Shown in pieces: positions 1-8,442 of a stretch of DNA of 64,000 bases. Source of the stretch: DATLGB01 sp963724135. GTDB lineage: Bacteria; Actinomycetota; Thermoleophilia; Solirubrobacterales; Solirubrobacteraceae. The notes below the pieces were generated by a model. The model did not search any database and had not been told where the DNA came from. It saw only the letters and a list, made by a program, of their open reading frames with translations. The stretch's first letter is position 1. Each line of letters opens with the position of its first letter. The stretch spans positions 372,001 to 436,000 of the forward strand of contig CAVRTA010000004.1 in assembly GCA_963724135.1 (NCBI GenBank), read 5' to 3'. Made by a program: the position numbers and the translations under genes.

Positions 1-525
1 GCCGTGCTCAAGAAGGGCGGCCGGCTGGCGCAGTACGCCTCGCCGGCGGAGCTGCTCACCCACCCGGCCGACGAGTTCGTCGAGCAGTTCGTCGGCGCCG
101 ACCGCTCGCTCAAGCGCCTCGCGCTCCAGCGCGTCCGCGACGTCGACCTGTGGACGGTGGCGACGGCACACGGCGGCGACGCGGTCGCGCGGCTGCGCGC
201 CGCCATGGCCGACTCGGACGTGCCCGAGATCGCGCTGCTGCTCGACGAGCAGGACCGCCCGCAGCGCTGGCTGCGCGAGCGTGACCTGCAGGGCGACGCC
301 GTGCCCGCCGGCGCGGGCACGCCGGCGGAGCCGATCCTCGACCTCGACGACATCCTGCGCGATGCGCTCGGCCACCTGCTCAGCGCCGAGAGCCGCTACG
401 CGGCGGTGGCGGACGCCGGCGGGAAGATGGCGGGCGTGCTGTCGATCGAGGTCATCGCGCACGCGCTCAACATGCCCACGGACGCCGTGCCGTCGACCAC
501 GGAGCTGATGGGCGACCTCCAGTGA
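1..525 (+). CDS. Glycine betaine/osmoprotectant ABC transporter ATPase, C-terminal part (5' cut by window)
   Basis: Only the last ~174 residues are inside the window; the nucleotide-binding domain lies upstream. The visible part starts with the end of the ATPase domain (QYASPAELLTHPADEFVEQF, then VGADRSLKRL), typical of the OpuCA/ProV type. A region with CBS-pair character follows (ILDLDDILRDALGHLL and GGKMAGVLSIEVIAHAL), the usual ionic-strength sensor of this family. The stop overlaps the next start (GTGA at 522-525), so it is the first visible gene of an importer operon with two permeases and a lipoprotein. Substrate (glycine betaine, choline or proline) is inferred from the family. Confidence 0.85.
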   Translation, partial: AVLKKGGRLAQYASPAELLTHPADEFVEQFVGADRSLKRLALQRVRDVDLWTVATAHGGDAVARLRAAMADSDVPEIALLLDEQDRPQRWLRERDLQGDAVPAGAGTPAEPILDLDDILRDALGHLLSAESRYAAVADAGGKMAGVLSIEVIAHALNMPTDAVPSTTELMGDLQ

Positions 526-1254
526 GCGTCGTCTTCGCGCAGTCGCTCGGTGAGGACTTCTTCCGCGAGCGCACGGGTCGTTCCTGCGTCCAGGAGAACG
601 GCTTCTGCCCCGGCTGGATCGCCGACAACCTCGACAAGTACTGGGGCGCGCTCGGCGAGCACGTCTACCTCACGCTGGTGTCCCTGGGCATCGGCTTCGC
701 GATCGCCTTCGGACTCGCGGTCCTCGCGCACAAGCGGCGCTGGCTGACCGGGCCGATCGTGGCCGTCACCGGGGCGCTCTACACGATCCCCTCGCGTGGC
801 GGCCTTCTTCCTGCTGCTGCCGATCACCGGACGCGGGAACCTGACCGCGCTCGTCGCGCTGGTCTCCTACACGCTGCTGATCCTGTTCCGCAACATCACC
901 ACCGGGTTGCGCAACGTGCCGGTAGACGCGGTCGATGCCGCGCGCGGGATGGGGATGACCGACAACCAGATCCTGCGCTCGGTCGAGTTGCCGCTCGCGC
1001 TGCCGGAGATCCTGGCCGGCGTGCGCATCGCGTTCACCACGACAGTCGGGCTGGCCACGCTCGCCTTCTTCGCCGGCGGCGGCGGGCTCGGTGAGCAGAT
1101 CTACTCCGCCAACGCGGGTACCGGCGGCATCTTCTTCAAGTCCAACGTGGTCGTTGCGGGCGGGCTCGCGGTGCTGCTCGCCGCCGTCGGCGACCTGATC
1201 ATCCTGACCGGGCAGCGGGTGGCGCTGCCGTGGCGGCGGGTGGCGCACACCTGA
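522..1254 (+). CDS. Osmoprotectant ABC transporter permease 1 (one frame break)
   Basis: Inner-membrane permease of the OpuCB/ProW type. The first frame runs from GTG 522 to about 794 and encodes a periplasmic N-terminus and first membrane helix ending in GALYTIPS. The second frame continues with AAFFLLLPITGRGNLTALVA and carries the permease EAA loop (DAARGMGMTDNQILRSVELP). Removing one base near 795/796 joins them into a ~243-residue protein of normal length. The stop TGA (1252-1254) overlaps the ATG of the second permease. One-base insertion or sequencing error is the likely reason for the break. Confidence 0.85.
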
Positions 1255-2030
1255 TGGCTCTGCCCTGCCCCGAGGCCGGCTCGAAGTCGGGCTTCGCCGA
1301 TGCGTTCGACCTGATCCTGCACGAGCGCGAGTCGATCTCCGGCGGCGTGTGCATCGGCGGCCCGGGGGAGTTCGGCGAGCTCGCGCTGCTGCACATGCGC
1401 ACGAGCCTGCTGGCGGTCGCGATCGCGGTCGCGATCGCGGTTCCCATCGGGCTCTACCTCGGTCACATCCGCCGCGGGGAGTTCCTCGCCGTGTCGGTGT
1501 CGAACATCGGGCGCGCCGTGCCGTCGCTGGCGCTGCTGGCGTTCTTCGTCGCCTTCCTCGGCGTCGGGCTGCTCAACGTGGTGTCGGTGCTGACGCTGCT
1601 GGCGATCCCGCCGATCCTGACCAACACTTACGTCGGCGTGCGCCAGGTCGATTCCGAGACCGTCGCCGCCGCGCGCGGCGTCGGCCTCACCGAGGGCCAG
1701 ATCATTCGGCAGGTCGAGCTGCCGCTCGCGCTCCCGGTCATCTTCGCGGGTATCCGCACTGGCGCGGTGGCCGTGGTCGCCACCGCGACCATCACCCCGC
1801 TCGCCAACGTCCAGTCGCTCGGCACGCCGATCCTGGAGCCGCAGACCTACGGGGAGGCGGGCCAGCTCGGCGCCGCCATCGTGGTCGCGTTGATCACGCT
1901 GGCCGTCGACGTCGGCATCGGCATACTGGCGAGGGTCACCACCCCGAAGGGTCTGACGGCCGGTGCCGCGGCGCCGGGCGCGGCGCGCCGGGGCCTGTTC
2001 GTTCCAACCCCAGCAAGGGAGAGTCAGTAA
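1254..2030 (+). CDS. Osmoprotectant ABC transporter permease 2
   Basis: Second membrane subunit, about 258 residues from ATG 1254; an in-frame GTG at 1230 would add eight. It has several hydrophobic helices and an EAA loop (AAARGVGLTEGQIIRQVELP) that contacts the ATPase. ATG 1254 is preferred because it overlaps the upstream stop as TGATG, the style used throughout this operon. The C-terminus is a short Ala/Pro-rich cytoplasmic tail. It is paralogous to the preceding permease and should form a heterodimer with it. Confidence 0.88.
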   Translation: MALPCPEAGSKSGFADAFDLILHERESISGGVCIGGPGEFGELALLHMRTSLLAVAIAVAIAVPIGLYLGHIRRGEFLAVSVSNIGRAVPSLALLAFFVAFLGVGLLNVVSVLTLLAIPPILTNTYVGVRQVDSETVAAARGVGLTEGQIIRQVELPLALPVIFAGIRTGAVAVVATATITPLANVQSLGTPILEPQTYGEAGQLGAAIVVALITLAVDVGIGILARVTTPKGLTAGAAAPGAARRGLFVPTPARESQ

Positions 2031-3019
2031 TGCCAAAGATCATCCGTGCGCTCAGCCTGCTCGGTGCCCTCCTCGTCGTCGCGTTCGCTGTTGGTGCGTG
2101 CGGCGGTGACGACGAGCAGAGCTCGTCCTCGTCCACCACGCCGAGCTCGAGTCCCGAGACCGGCGGCGACACGCTCATCCAGCAGGACGCCGCCAACTCG
2201 GGCAAGACGTTCACCGTCGGCTCGAAGAACTTCCCCGAGCAGTACATCCTCGGCGAGATCTACGCACAGGCGCTCGAGGCAGCGGGCTTCACGGTGAAGA
2301 AGCAGCTCGACCTCGGGTCCGAGCAGATCGCCTTCAACGCGCTCAAGCAGGGTGACATCAACGCCTACCCGGAGTACACCGGCACGGCGCTGACGTCCTT
2401 CTACAAGGTCAAGACCGACGACGTCCCGCGCGACAAGCAGCAGTCGTTCGACGAGCTCGAGCAGGACCTGGCGCAGGACGACATCACGCCGCTGGAGCAG
2501 ACGCCGTTCCAGAACACCTACAAGGTCACCTCGACCAAGGAGACGGCGGAGAAGCTGGGCAACCCGACGACGATGTCCGAGCTGGCCGCGAAGGCGGGGT
2601 CGAAGACGTCGATCTCCGGTTTCCCCGAGTGCCGGCAGCGGACCGACTGCCTGCTCGGGCTCAAGGCGACCTACGACTGGACGCCGAAGTTCATCTCCTC
2701 GCAGGGCCAGTACGCAGACCTCGACCAGGGCCAGGCCGACCTGACCTTCGGGTTCTCCACCGACGGCCCGCTGTCGACCGGCAAGTACGTCACCTACGAG
2801 GACGACAAGTCGCTGTTCCCGCCCTACTACGTGACTTTCCTGGTCAACGCGGAGGGCATGGAGATCCTCGGCGAGGCCGGTGTCGCGGTGATCGAGAAGG
2901 TCCAGGAGCCCCTCGACGAGAAGGTCATGCAGGAGCTCAACTCGCGCGTCGCGATCGACAAGGAGAAGCCCGAGGACGTGGCTCGCGACTACCTGAACGC
3001 AGCGGGCTTCGTGCAGTAG
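2030..3019 (+). CDS. Osmoprotectant ABC transporter substrate-binding lipoprotein
   Basis: 329 residues. The N-terminus is a lipoprotein signal with lipobox AVGAC, so Cys is lipidated and the mature protein is anchored outside the membrane. A Ser/Thr-rich linker precedes the OpuAC/OsmF-type binding domain (FTVGSKNFPEQYILGEIYAQ, then INAYPEYTGTALTSF). The start overlaps the permease stop (TAATG) behind an AAGGGAGAG ribosome site. It captures the quaternary amine and delivers it to the permease pair upstream. It ends 3 bp before the convergent TetR gene. Confidence 0.9.
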   Translation: MPKIIRALSLLGALLVVAFAVGACGGDDEQSSSSSTTPSSSPETGGDTLIQQDAANSGKTFTVGSKNFPEQYILGEIYAQALEAAGFTVKKQLDLGSEQIAFNALKQGDINAYPEYTGTALTSFYKVKTDDVPRDKQQSFDELEQDLAQDDITPLEQTPFQNTYKVTSTKETAEKLGNPTTMSELAAKAGSKTSISGFPECRQRTDCLLGLKATYDWTPKFISSQGQYADLDQGQADLTFGFSTDGPLSTGKYVTYEDDKSLFPPYYVTFLVNAEGMEILGEAGVAVIEKVQEPLDEKVMQELNSRVAIDKEKPEDVARDYLNAAGFVQ

Positions 3020-3022
3020 CGG

Positions 3023-3622
3023 CTAGCGGGCGGCCAGCAACAGCGCCGCGTCGACGCAGGTGCGCACGACATCTTCGCTCTCAACGCTGAAGAGCTCGGG
3101 CGCGCCGTCGGCGCGGCGCAGGCCCACGCGAATGCGGGCCAGGTGCATCAGGCCCAGGCCCTGCGTCCAGAGAACGTTGGCGGTGAAGTCGGGGTCCTTG
3201 GCACCGCTCTCGCGCAGGGCGTCGCATAGCGGCCCGATGCAGCTCGCCATGCCGGCGCCGAGGCGCAGCCACACCGATTCCGAGACGACCTTGCGCAGCT
3301 CCAGCGCGGGCCGGTGCATGATCGACAGCGCGCAGTCGACGAACGCCGGGTAGCGGACGCAGAAGCGCGCGAACGCCTCGGTCATCGCGGCGAGGTCCTT
3401 GTCGCGCATCGCCTCGGAGAGCTCGGCCAGGTAGTCGGTCACCGTCAGCACGTAGAGCTCCTCCTTGGAGGAGAAGTGCCGGTAGATCAGGCCGCGGGCG
3501 ATGCCGACCTCGCGGGCGATCTGCTCCACCGGCGCGTCCTGCATCCCGCGTTCGTCGAAGAGTCTGCGCGTGGCGCGGACGAGCTCGCGCTCCCGGTCGC
3601 CGTGGGACACGGAAGCGGGCAC
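3023..3622 (-). CDS. TetR-family regulator, probable control of the adjacent desaturase operon
   Basis: 199 residues with an N-terminal helix-turn-helix (APVEQIAREVGIARGLIYRH, then FSSKEELYV) and an all-helical ligand domain. It is divergent from the ferredoxin reductase/desaturase pair, with the other operon's promoter in the short gap. The gene order copies Pseudomonas desT-desCB, where a TetR protein senses acyl-CoA and represses an acyl-CoA desaturase and its reductase. Regulation of the pair by this protein is inferred from that arrangement. Start GTG at 3622. Confidence 0.8.
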   Translation of the reverse strand: MPASVSHGDRERELVRATRRLFDERGMQDAPVEQIAREVGIARGLIYRHFSSKEELYVLTVTDYLAELSEAMRDKDLAAMTEAFARFCVRYPAFVDCALSIMHRPALELRKVVSESVWLRLGAGMASCIGPLCDALRESGAKDPDFTANVLWTQGLGLMHLARIRVGLRRADGAPELFSVESEDVVRTCVDAALLLAAR

Positions 3623-3646
3623 GCGGTCAGGGTAGACACGTGGAGG

Positions 3647-3674
3647 TTGACAGGCGTTCTCATTCGGGTAGGCA
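3647..3674 (+). promoter_or_regulatory. Probable sigma-70-type promoter of the reductase/desaturase operon
   Basis: TTGACA (3647-3652) is followed after 16 bp by TAGGCA (3669-3674). Both hexamers stand out in the GC-rich surroundings and lie between the TetR start and the reductase start. Transcription would begin near 3681, which argues against the longest possible reductase start (3640). A TetR operator would be expected to overlap this site, but no clear palindrome was found. Confidence 0.5.
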
Positions 3675-3711
3675 TGCGCCCGACGTGCCCGAGCGAGGTG
3701 CCAAGCCGAAA

Positions 3712-4779
3712 GTGCCGGCAGGACGCCGAGCGGTCCTGCAGGCTGTGCGACGGTTCACGTCGCCGCTGCTGCCCGACGACTATCTCGAGCTGATCAACCC
3801 GCTGTGGTCGTCGCGCGAGCTGCGCGGCCGCGTGGAGCGGATCACGCGCCAGACCGACGACGCCTGCTCGATCATCATCAAGCCCGGCTGGGAGTGGGAG
3901 GGCCACGAACCCGGCCAGTACCTGCGGATCGGCGTCGACATCGAGGGCGTGCGCCACTGGCGCGCCTACTCGCTCACGTCCGACCCGCGCGACGACAACG
4001 GCTGCATCTCGATCACCGTCAAGCACGACCCCGAGGGCAGGGTCTCGCCCTACATCGTGCGCAAGCTGCGGCAGGGCACGGTGGTCACGCTGGGCGAGGT
4101 CACCGGCCAGTTCACGCTCCCCGACGAGCTCCCGGAGAAGCTGCTGTTCATCAGCGCGGGCTCGGGGGTCACGCCGATCATGTCGATGCTGCGCGACCTC
4201 GACGACAAGGACGAGCTGCGCGACGCGGTCCACATCCATTCGGCCAAGCACGAGGGAGACGTGATCTTCGGCGACGAGCTGCGCGAGATCGCCGAGCGTC
4301 GCGACGGCTTCGACCTGGTCGAGGTCCACACGAATTCGGCGGACCGCTTCGCGCCCGATCAGCTCGACGAGAAGGTGCCCGACTGGAGCGAGCGGCTGAC
4401 CTTCGCCTCCGGCCCCTCCGACCTGCTCGACGCGCTGTGCGAGCACTGGGAACAGCACGGCGATCCCGAGCGCCTGAGGATGGAGCGTTTTCAGCCCACT
4501 TACGGCGAAGGCGGGGAGGAGGGCGAGGGCGGCGTCGTAACATTTCTCAAGTCCGACTGCGAGACGGAGGCCGAGGGCGGCCAGTCGATCCTGGTGGCCG
4601 GCGAAGCTGCGGGGCTGGAGTTGCCCTACGGCTGTCGCATGGGTGTCTGCCACACCTGCGTCGGTAAGGCCACCGGCCGCATCCGCGACCTGCGCTCCGG
4701 CGAGATCGACGACGTCGAGAACCAGACCATCCGTACCTGTATCAACGCGCCCGAGGGCGCACTGGAGGTTGAGTTGTGA
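3712..4779 (+). CDS. Ferredoxin reductase-type oxidoreductase (FAD/NAD + C-terminal 2Fe-2S)
   Basis: About 355 residues. After TSPLLPDDYLELINPLW come the FAD-binding domain (HWRAYSLTSDP), the NAD(P)H-binding domain (LLFISAGSGVTPIMSMLRDL) and a C-terminal plant-type 2Fe-2S domain (YGCRMGVCHTC, then a last Cys in IRTCINA). The architecture matches mycobacterial Rv3230c, the electron donor of stearoyl-CoA desaturase DesA3, and the next gene is such a desaturase. GTG 3712 is chosen because it follows the promoter at 3647-3674, has GAGG upstream and leaves a short leader before the conserved part. GTG 3685 or 3640 are alternatives. Confidence 0.87.
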   Translation: MPAGRRAVLQAVRRFTSPLLPDDYLELINPLWSSRELRGRVERITRQTDDACSIIIKPGWEWEGHEPGQYLRIGVDIEGVRHWRAYSLTSDPRDDNGCISITVKHDPEGRVSPYIVRKLRQGTVVTLGEVTGQFTLPDELPEKLLFISAGSGVTPIMSMLRDLDDKDELRDAVHIHSAKHEGDVIFGDELREIAERRDGFDLVEVHTNSADRFAPDQLDEKVPDWSERLTFASGPSDLLDALCEHWEQHGDPERLRMERFQPTYGEGGEEGEGGVVTFLKSDCETEAEGGQSILVAGEAAGLELPYGCRMGVCHTCVGKATGRIRDLRSGEIDDVENQTIRTCINAPEGALEVEL

Positions 4780-6014
4780 GCAAGACCGCGGAGACGCCCC
4801 ATCGGCTGTCACAGATCCAGGACACCGGCGAGACGCTGATCGAGAGCCCGCTGTCGAAGCTCACCGAGGAGCAGATCAAGGAGATCGGCGAGAAGTTCGA
4901 CCGGCTTCACGAAGAGGTCAAGAGCGACCTCGGCGACCGTGACGCGCGCTACATCCACTCGATCATCGAGCTCCAGCGGCGGCTCGCGCTGCTCGGGCGC
5001 ATCCTCATCGCAGGCTCGAAGTTCCGCGTGCTGCAGGCCGCCGGCACCGGGGTCCTGTCGGCCGCCAAGATCATCGAGAACATGGAGATCGGGCACAACG
5101 TCCTGCACGGCCAGTGGGACTGGATGAACCACCCGGTCGTCAACTCCAGCGCGTGGGACTGGGACAACGTCTCACCCGCGAACGGCTGGAAGTACAGCCA
5201 CAACTACGTCCACCACACGTTCACCAACATCCGCGGGATGGACCGCGATCTCGGCTACGAGATCATGCGCATCGATCCGCATCAGAAGTGGCACCCCGTC
5301 TTCCTGTTCCAGCCCGTCTACAACCTGATCCTGATGGGGTTCTTCGAGTGGGGCGTCGCCATGCACGACCTCGACCTCGGCGCGATCCGCAAGCGGGAGA
5401 AGCCGATGCTCGACATCAAGGACACCGTCAAGGGCATCGTCAAGAAGGCGACGGGCCAGATCATCAAGGACTACGTCGCCTTCCCGGCGCTCGGCGGCAA
5501 GTACCGGCGGCGCGTGCTGGCGGCCAACTTCACCTCCAACATCGTCCGCAACGTGTGGGCGTACTCGATCATCTTCTGCGGCCACTTCCCCGACCAGACG
5601 TACACGTTCTCGCTCGACGAGGTCGACCTCGACGACGAGGACAAGGGGCGCTGGTACGTGCGGCAGCTGATCGGCGCGGCCAACATCGACGGGTCGGCGT
5701 TCTTCCACGTGATGAGCGGCAACCTCGGCTACCAGGTCGAGCACCACCTCTACCCGGACATGCCCTCCACGCGCTACGGCGAGATCGCTCCGCGCGTGCG
5801 CGAGATCTGCGAGGAGTACGACCTCCCCTACAACAGCGGGCCGCTGCGCAAGCAGCTGTGGAGCGTGCACCGCACGATCGCGCGGCTGGCGTTCCCGGGC
5901 GGCAAGCCGCGCCCCAAGCCAGGTCCCTACCGCGGCGAGAAGGTCCGCGGCGACGAGCGCGACACCCAGCTGCAGCACGCGACCAACGGCGCCTCCTCTA
6001 ACGGCGCCTCCTGA
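4776..6014 (+). CDS. Membrane fatty acid (acyl-CoA) desaturase
   Basis: 412 residues. It holds the three histidine clusters of the diiron desaturase family: HNVLH at residues 107-111, HNYVHH at 142-147, and QVEHHLYP near 330. These bind the two irons that insert a double bond in the acyl chain. GTG 4776 overlaps the reductase stop (GTGA), so the two proteins are translationally coupled as electron donor and oxygenase. The tail (from about residue 385) is hydrophilic and low-complexity. Closest characterised pair: Rv3230c/DesA3 of mycobacteria (family knowledge). Confidence 0.9.
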   Translation: MSKTAETPHRLSQIQDTGETLIESPLSKLTEEQIKEIGEKFDRLHEEVKSDLGDRDARYIHSIIELQRRLALLGRILIAGSKFRVLQAAGTGVLSAAKIIENMEIGHNVLHGQWDWMNHPVVNSSAWDWDNVSPANGWKYSHNYVHHTFTNIRGMDRDLGYEIMRIDPHQKWHPVFLFQPVYNLILMGFFEWGVAMHDLDLGAIRKREKPMLDIKDTVKGIVKKATGQIIKDYVAFPALGGKYRRRVLAANFTSNIVRNVWAYSIIFCGHFPDQTYTFSLDEVDLDDEDKGRWYVRQLIGAANIDGSAFFHVMSGNLGYQVEHHLYPDMPSTRYGEIAPRVREICEEYDLPYNSGPLRKQLWSVHRTIARLAFPGGKPRPKPGPYRGEKVRGDERDTQLQHATNGASSNGAS

Positions 6015-6765
6015 GCGTCTCGCGCAGCTCGCGGACGTCGTCGGGGACCGAGCGCAGGGCCGGCGCGTCGAGCAGCTCGGGCTCGACGCGGCGGCGGACG
6101 AGCTCGCCGGCGACGGCGTCGCAGCGCAGCGCGCCGGCCGCCGGGCGGCTGGACACGACGCGCTCGAGCTCGGTGCCGCGGAAGACGAAGCCGACACCGT
6201 CGTCGGCGGCCCAGCCGCCGGGCAGCTCCCCGGTCTCGATCGCCTTCAGCCAGGCCGGGAGCCGCTCAGGCTCGCTGTCGGCGTGGACGGTCAGCGAGGC
6301 TCCGAGCAGGCCCAGGCCGGCGATCGGCTCTGGCGGGCCGGCGGACCTGGTCACGCCGCCAGCGAACCAGCACATCGCCCCCGCGCTGAGCCCCGCGAGC
6401 ACCGTGCCGCGGCGCCACGCCGACACGAGCAGCGTGTCGAGCCGGTGCGCGCGCCAGACCGCCAGCAGGTTGCGCATCGAACCGCCGCCGACGTAGATCA
6501 GGTCCTGTGCGCCGACGATCGCGGCGAGCGGGCGCGGGTCGCCGTGGCGGCGGAACAGCGACAGGTGCTGCGCGTGGCAGGCGCGACCGCCGAAGCGGTC
6601 GTAGAACGCCTGGATCTGCGCGCCCGGATCGCCGGACGCGGTGGGGAGGAACAGCACCCGCGGCTCGCGCTTCTCCGTCAGCGCGAGCGCGAGCTCGTCG
6701 AGGGCGGGGTTGTCGGGCTCCATCGTGAAGCCGCCCCCGCCCATGGCCAGGATCGTGGGCGTCAC
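5998..6765 (-). CDS. Peptidase S51-family protein, copy 2 (cyanophycinase/dipeptidase E-like)
   Basis: 255 residues. The S51 nucleophile elbow is GLSAGAMCWF (catalytic Ser), preceded by QDLIYVGGGSMRNLLAVW; the N-terminus is ILAMGGGGFTMEPDNPALDE. The family cleaves Asp-X dipeptides or cyanophycin, and the true substrate is not evident. GTG 6765 overlaps the stop of the upstream paralogue (GTGA), so the two are one operon. It overlaps the desaturase end by 17 bp in convergent orientation. Confidence 0.85.
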   Translation of the reverse strand: MTPTILAMGGGGFTMEPDNPALDELALALTEKREPRVLFLPTASGDPGAQIQAFYDRFGGRACHAQHLSLFRRHGDPRPLAAIVGAQDLIYVGGGSMRNLLAVWRAHRLDTLLVSAWRRGTVLAGLSAGAMCWFAGGVTRSAGPPEPIAGLGLLGASLTVHADSEPERLPAWLKAIETGELPGGWAADDGVGFVFRGTELERVVSSRPAAGALRCDAVAGELVRRRVEPELLDAPALRSVPDDVRELRETLRRRR

Positions 6766-7478
6766 GCGGCCATCGCGGGCGCGCCGAGGAAGGCGACGTC
6801 GAGCTCCCGCTCGCCGGTGTGGTCGACGGCGAACGCCCGCGCCCGCGGCCGCGACGCCACGACGCGCTTGAGGTCCGTGCCCTCGAAGTGCAGCGCGGCG
6901 CCGTCCTGGGCGGCGTAGCCGGCGCGCATCCCGTCGCCGACGAAGCGCAGGTACTCCTCGCGGCGGGCGGGCTCGGCGTCGTAGTGCACACAGTTGGAGT
7001 AGGGGAGGATGCCCAGGCCGGCGACGCGCCGCGGCGCGTCCTGGAAGGCCGTCAGCGCATCGGCGAACCAGCACAGCGAGCCGGCGCTGAGGCCGCATAG
7101 CACCACGCCACGCCGCCACGCCTCGCGCAGCACGTCGTCGATCCCGTGCGCCGCCCACGTGCCGAGCATGCTGACCACGTTGCCGCCGCCGACGTAGATC
7201 AGGTCCTGCGCGAGCAGGTGGGCGGCGAGATCGGACTCGACCGCCTCACGGTCGCGCCGGAACAGCGAGATGTGGCTCGCCTCCGTCCTGCGGGCGAAGT
7301 GGCGGTAGAAGCGCACGATGTAGTGGTCGGCGTCCCCGGACGCGGTGGGCAGGAAGCACACTCGGGGATGAGCGACCCCCGTCAGCGACACGACGTAGTC
7401 ATCCAGCAGGGGATTGCCGGCCTCCATGGAGAACCCGCCGCCCCCGAACGCGACGATCTGCGGCACCCGCTCGCTCAT
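6762..7478 (-). CDS. Peptidase S51-family protein, copy 1
   Basis: 238 residues from ATG 7478 (MSERVPQIVAFGGGGFSM). It carries the catalytic Ser in GLSAGSLCWF and the paired motif QDLIYVGGGNVVSMLGTW. It is clearly paralogous to the downstream copy and arose by tandem duplication. The two may have diverged in substrate or form a heteromer. A longer reading frame exists upstream, but ATG 7478 fits the conserved N-terminus and leaves a 43-bp divergent spacer to the next gene. Confidence 0.85.
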   Translation of the reverse strand: MSERVPQIVAFGGGGFSMEAGNPLLDDYVVSLTGVAHPRVCFLPTASGDADHYIVRFYRHFARRTEASHISLFRRDREAVESDLAAHLLAQDLIYVGGGNVVSMLGTWAAHGIDDVLREAWRRGVVLCGLSAGSLCWFADALTAFQDAPRRVAGLGILPYSNCVHYDAEPARREEYLRFVGDGMRAGYAAQDGAALHFEGTDLKRVVASRPRARAFAVDHTGERELDVAFLGAPAMAA

Positions 7479-7521
7479 GCTTTTCAGTGTCGTCGGCTCG
7501 GGGGAGTGCCAGTATGGACCG

Positions 7522-8442
7522 ATGGAGCAGGTAGTGCACCCCGGACTCGACACGCGGGCGAAGCGCCGCTACCGGCGCGTCCTGGTCGCGGTTGCAGGGA
7601 CTTTGCTCGCCACGGGCGTGCTCGTCTGGGTGCTCTACGACAAACGGGACGAGTTTGCTCAGGCACTGAGCTCGGCTCCGTGGCTGATCCTGGTCGCCGC
7701 CGCCCTGCTGCAGATCGTCGCGCTCGTCACCCGTACCGAGGCGTGGCACATCTGCGTCGAGGCCGCCGGCGCCCGGTGCGGGCGGCGCCCCCTCTACCAC
7801 TCCGCCGCGCTGGGCTCGCTGGCGTCGCAGCTGAACTCGCAGCTGGGCACGGCGGCGCGGATCGCGATCCTGCGCCGGACCGGCCGCGACGAGTGCCCGC
7901 GCGTGCCCGCGCTGATCGCCGCCGAGATCCCGATCATGTCGGTCGAGGGCCTGCTCGCGGCCCTGACCTGCTTCACGCTCGTGGGCCCGCTGAACCTGCC
8001 CTGGTGGGTGCCGATCGCGGTGCTCGCGGTCGTGCTGGCCATCGTCGGCTCGCTCACGCGCCTGGCGCACCGCAAGCCGAACCGGTTCACCGAGGGGCTC
8101 GCCGTGCTGAAGTCGATGCGCGGGGCCAACCGGGTCGTGGGCTGGATCCTCGTCGCCACCTTCGCGCAGATCGCCCGCAACTGGATGATGCTGCACGCGC
8201 TCGGCGTCGACGCGACCGTCTTCGACGCCATCGCCATCCTGATCCTCCAGGTCTCCCTGTCGCAGCTGCCGATCGGCCCGTCGCTGGGCGCCGCCGCGGT
8301 CGTGCTGATCCTCGGCGCCAACGGCGTGGCGATCACGGCGGCGGCCGGCGTGCTGCTGACCGCGACGGCGACCGCCGGCGGGCTGGCGTTTTTGGCCTGG
8401 GGCGTCGCGGACCGGTTCGTCCGCCGCCCCGCCCTGGCGTGA
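7522..8442 (+). CDS. Flippase-like integral membrane protein (lysylphosphatidylglycerol synthase TM domain family)
   Basis: 306 residues with about eight hydrophobic segments and a basic N-terminus (AKRRYRRVLVAVAG). The arrangement and motifs (SLASQLNSQLGTAARIAILR and LPIGPSLGAAAVVLILGANG) match the PF03706 membrane domain of MprF/AglD-like proteins. Such stand-alone proteins are thought to move lipid-linked substrates. No soluble synthase domain is present, so the lipid is unknown. Its stop overlaps the start of the P450 gene (GTGA at 8439). Confidence 0.75.
   Translation: MEQVVHPGLDTRAKRRYRRVLVAVAGTLLATGVLVWVLYDKRDEFAQALSSAPWLILVAAALLQIVALVTRTEAWHICVEAAGARCGRRPLYHSAALGSLASQLNSQLGTAARIAILRRTGRDECPRVPALIAAEIPIMSVEGLLAALTCFTLVGPLNLPWWVPIAVLAVVLAIVGSLTRLAHRKPNRFTEGLAVLKSMRGANRVVGWILVATFAQIARNWMMLHALGVDATVFDAIAILILQVSLSQLPIGPSLGAAAVVLILGANGVAITAAAGVLLTATATAGGLAFLAWGVADRFVRRPALA

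Noticed and set aside
1421..1441. Short tandem GCGATCGCGGTC-type repeat in the second permease
   Set aside because: It encodes an Ala-Val-Ile membrane helix (VAIAVAIAV) and is explained by codon choice.
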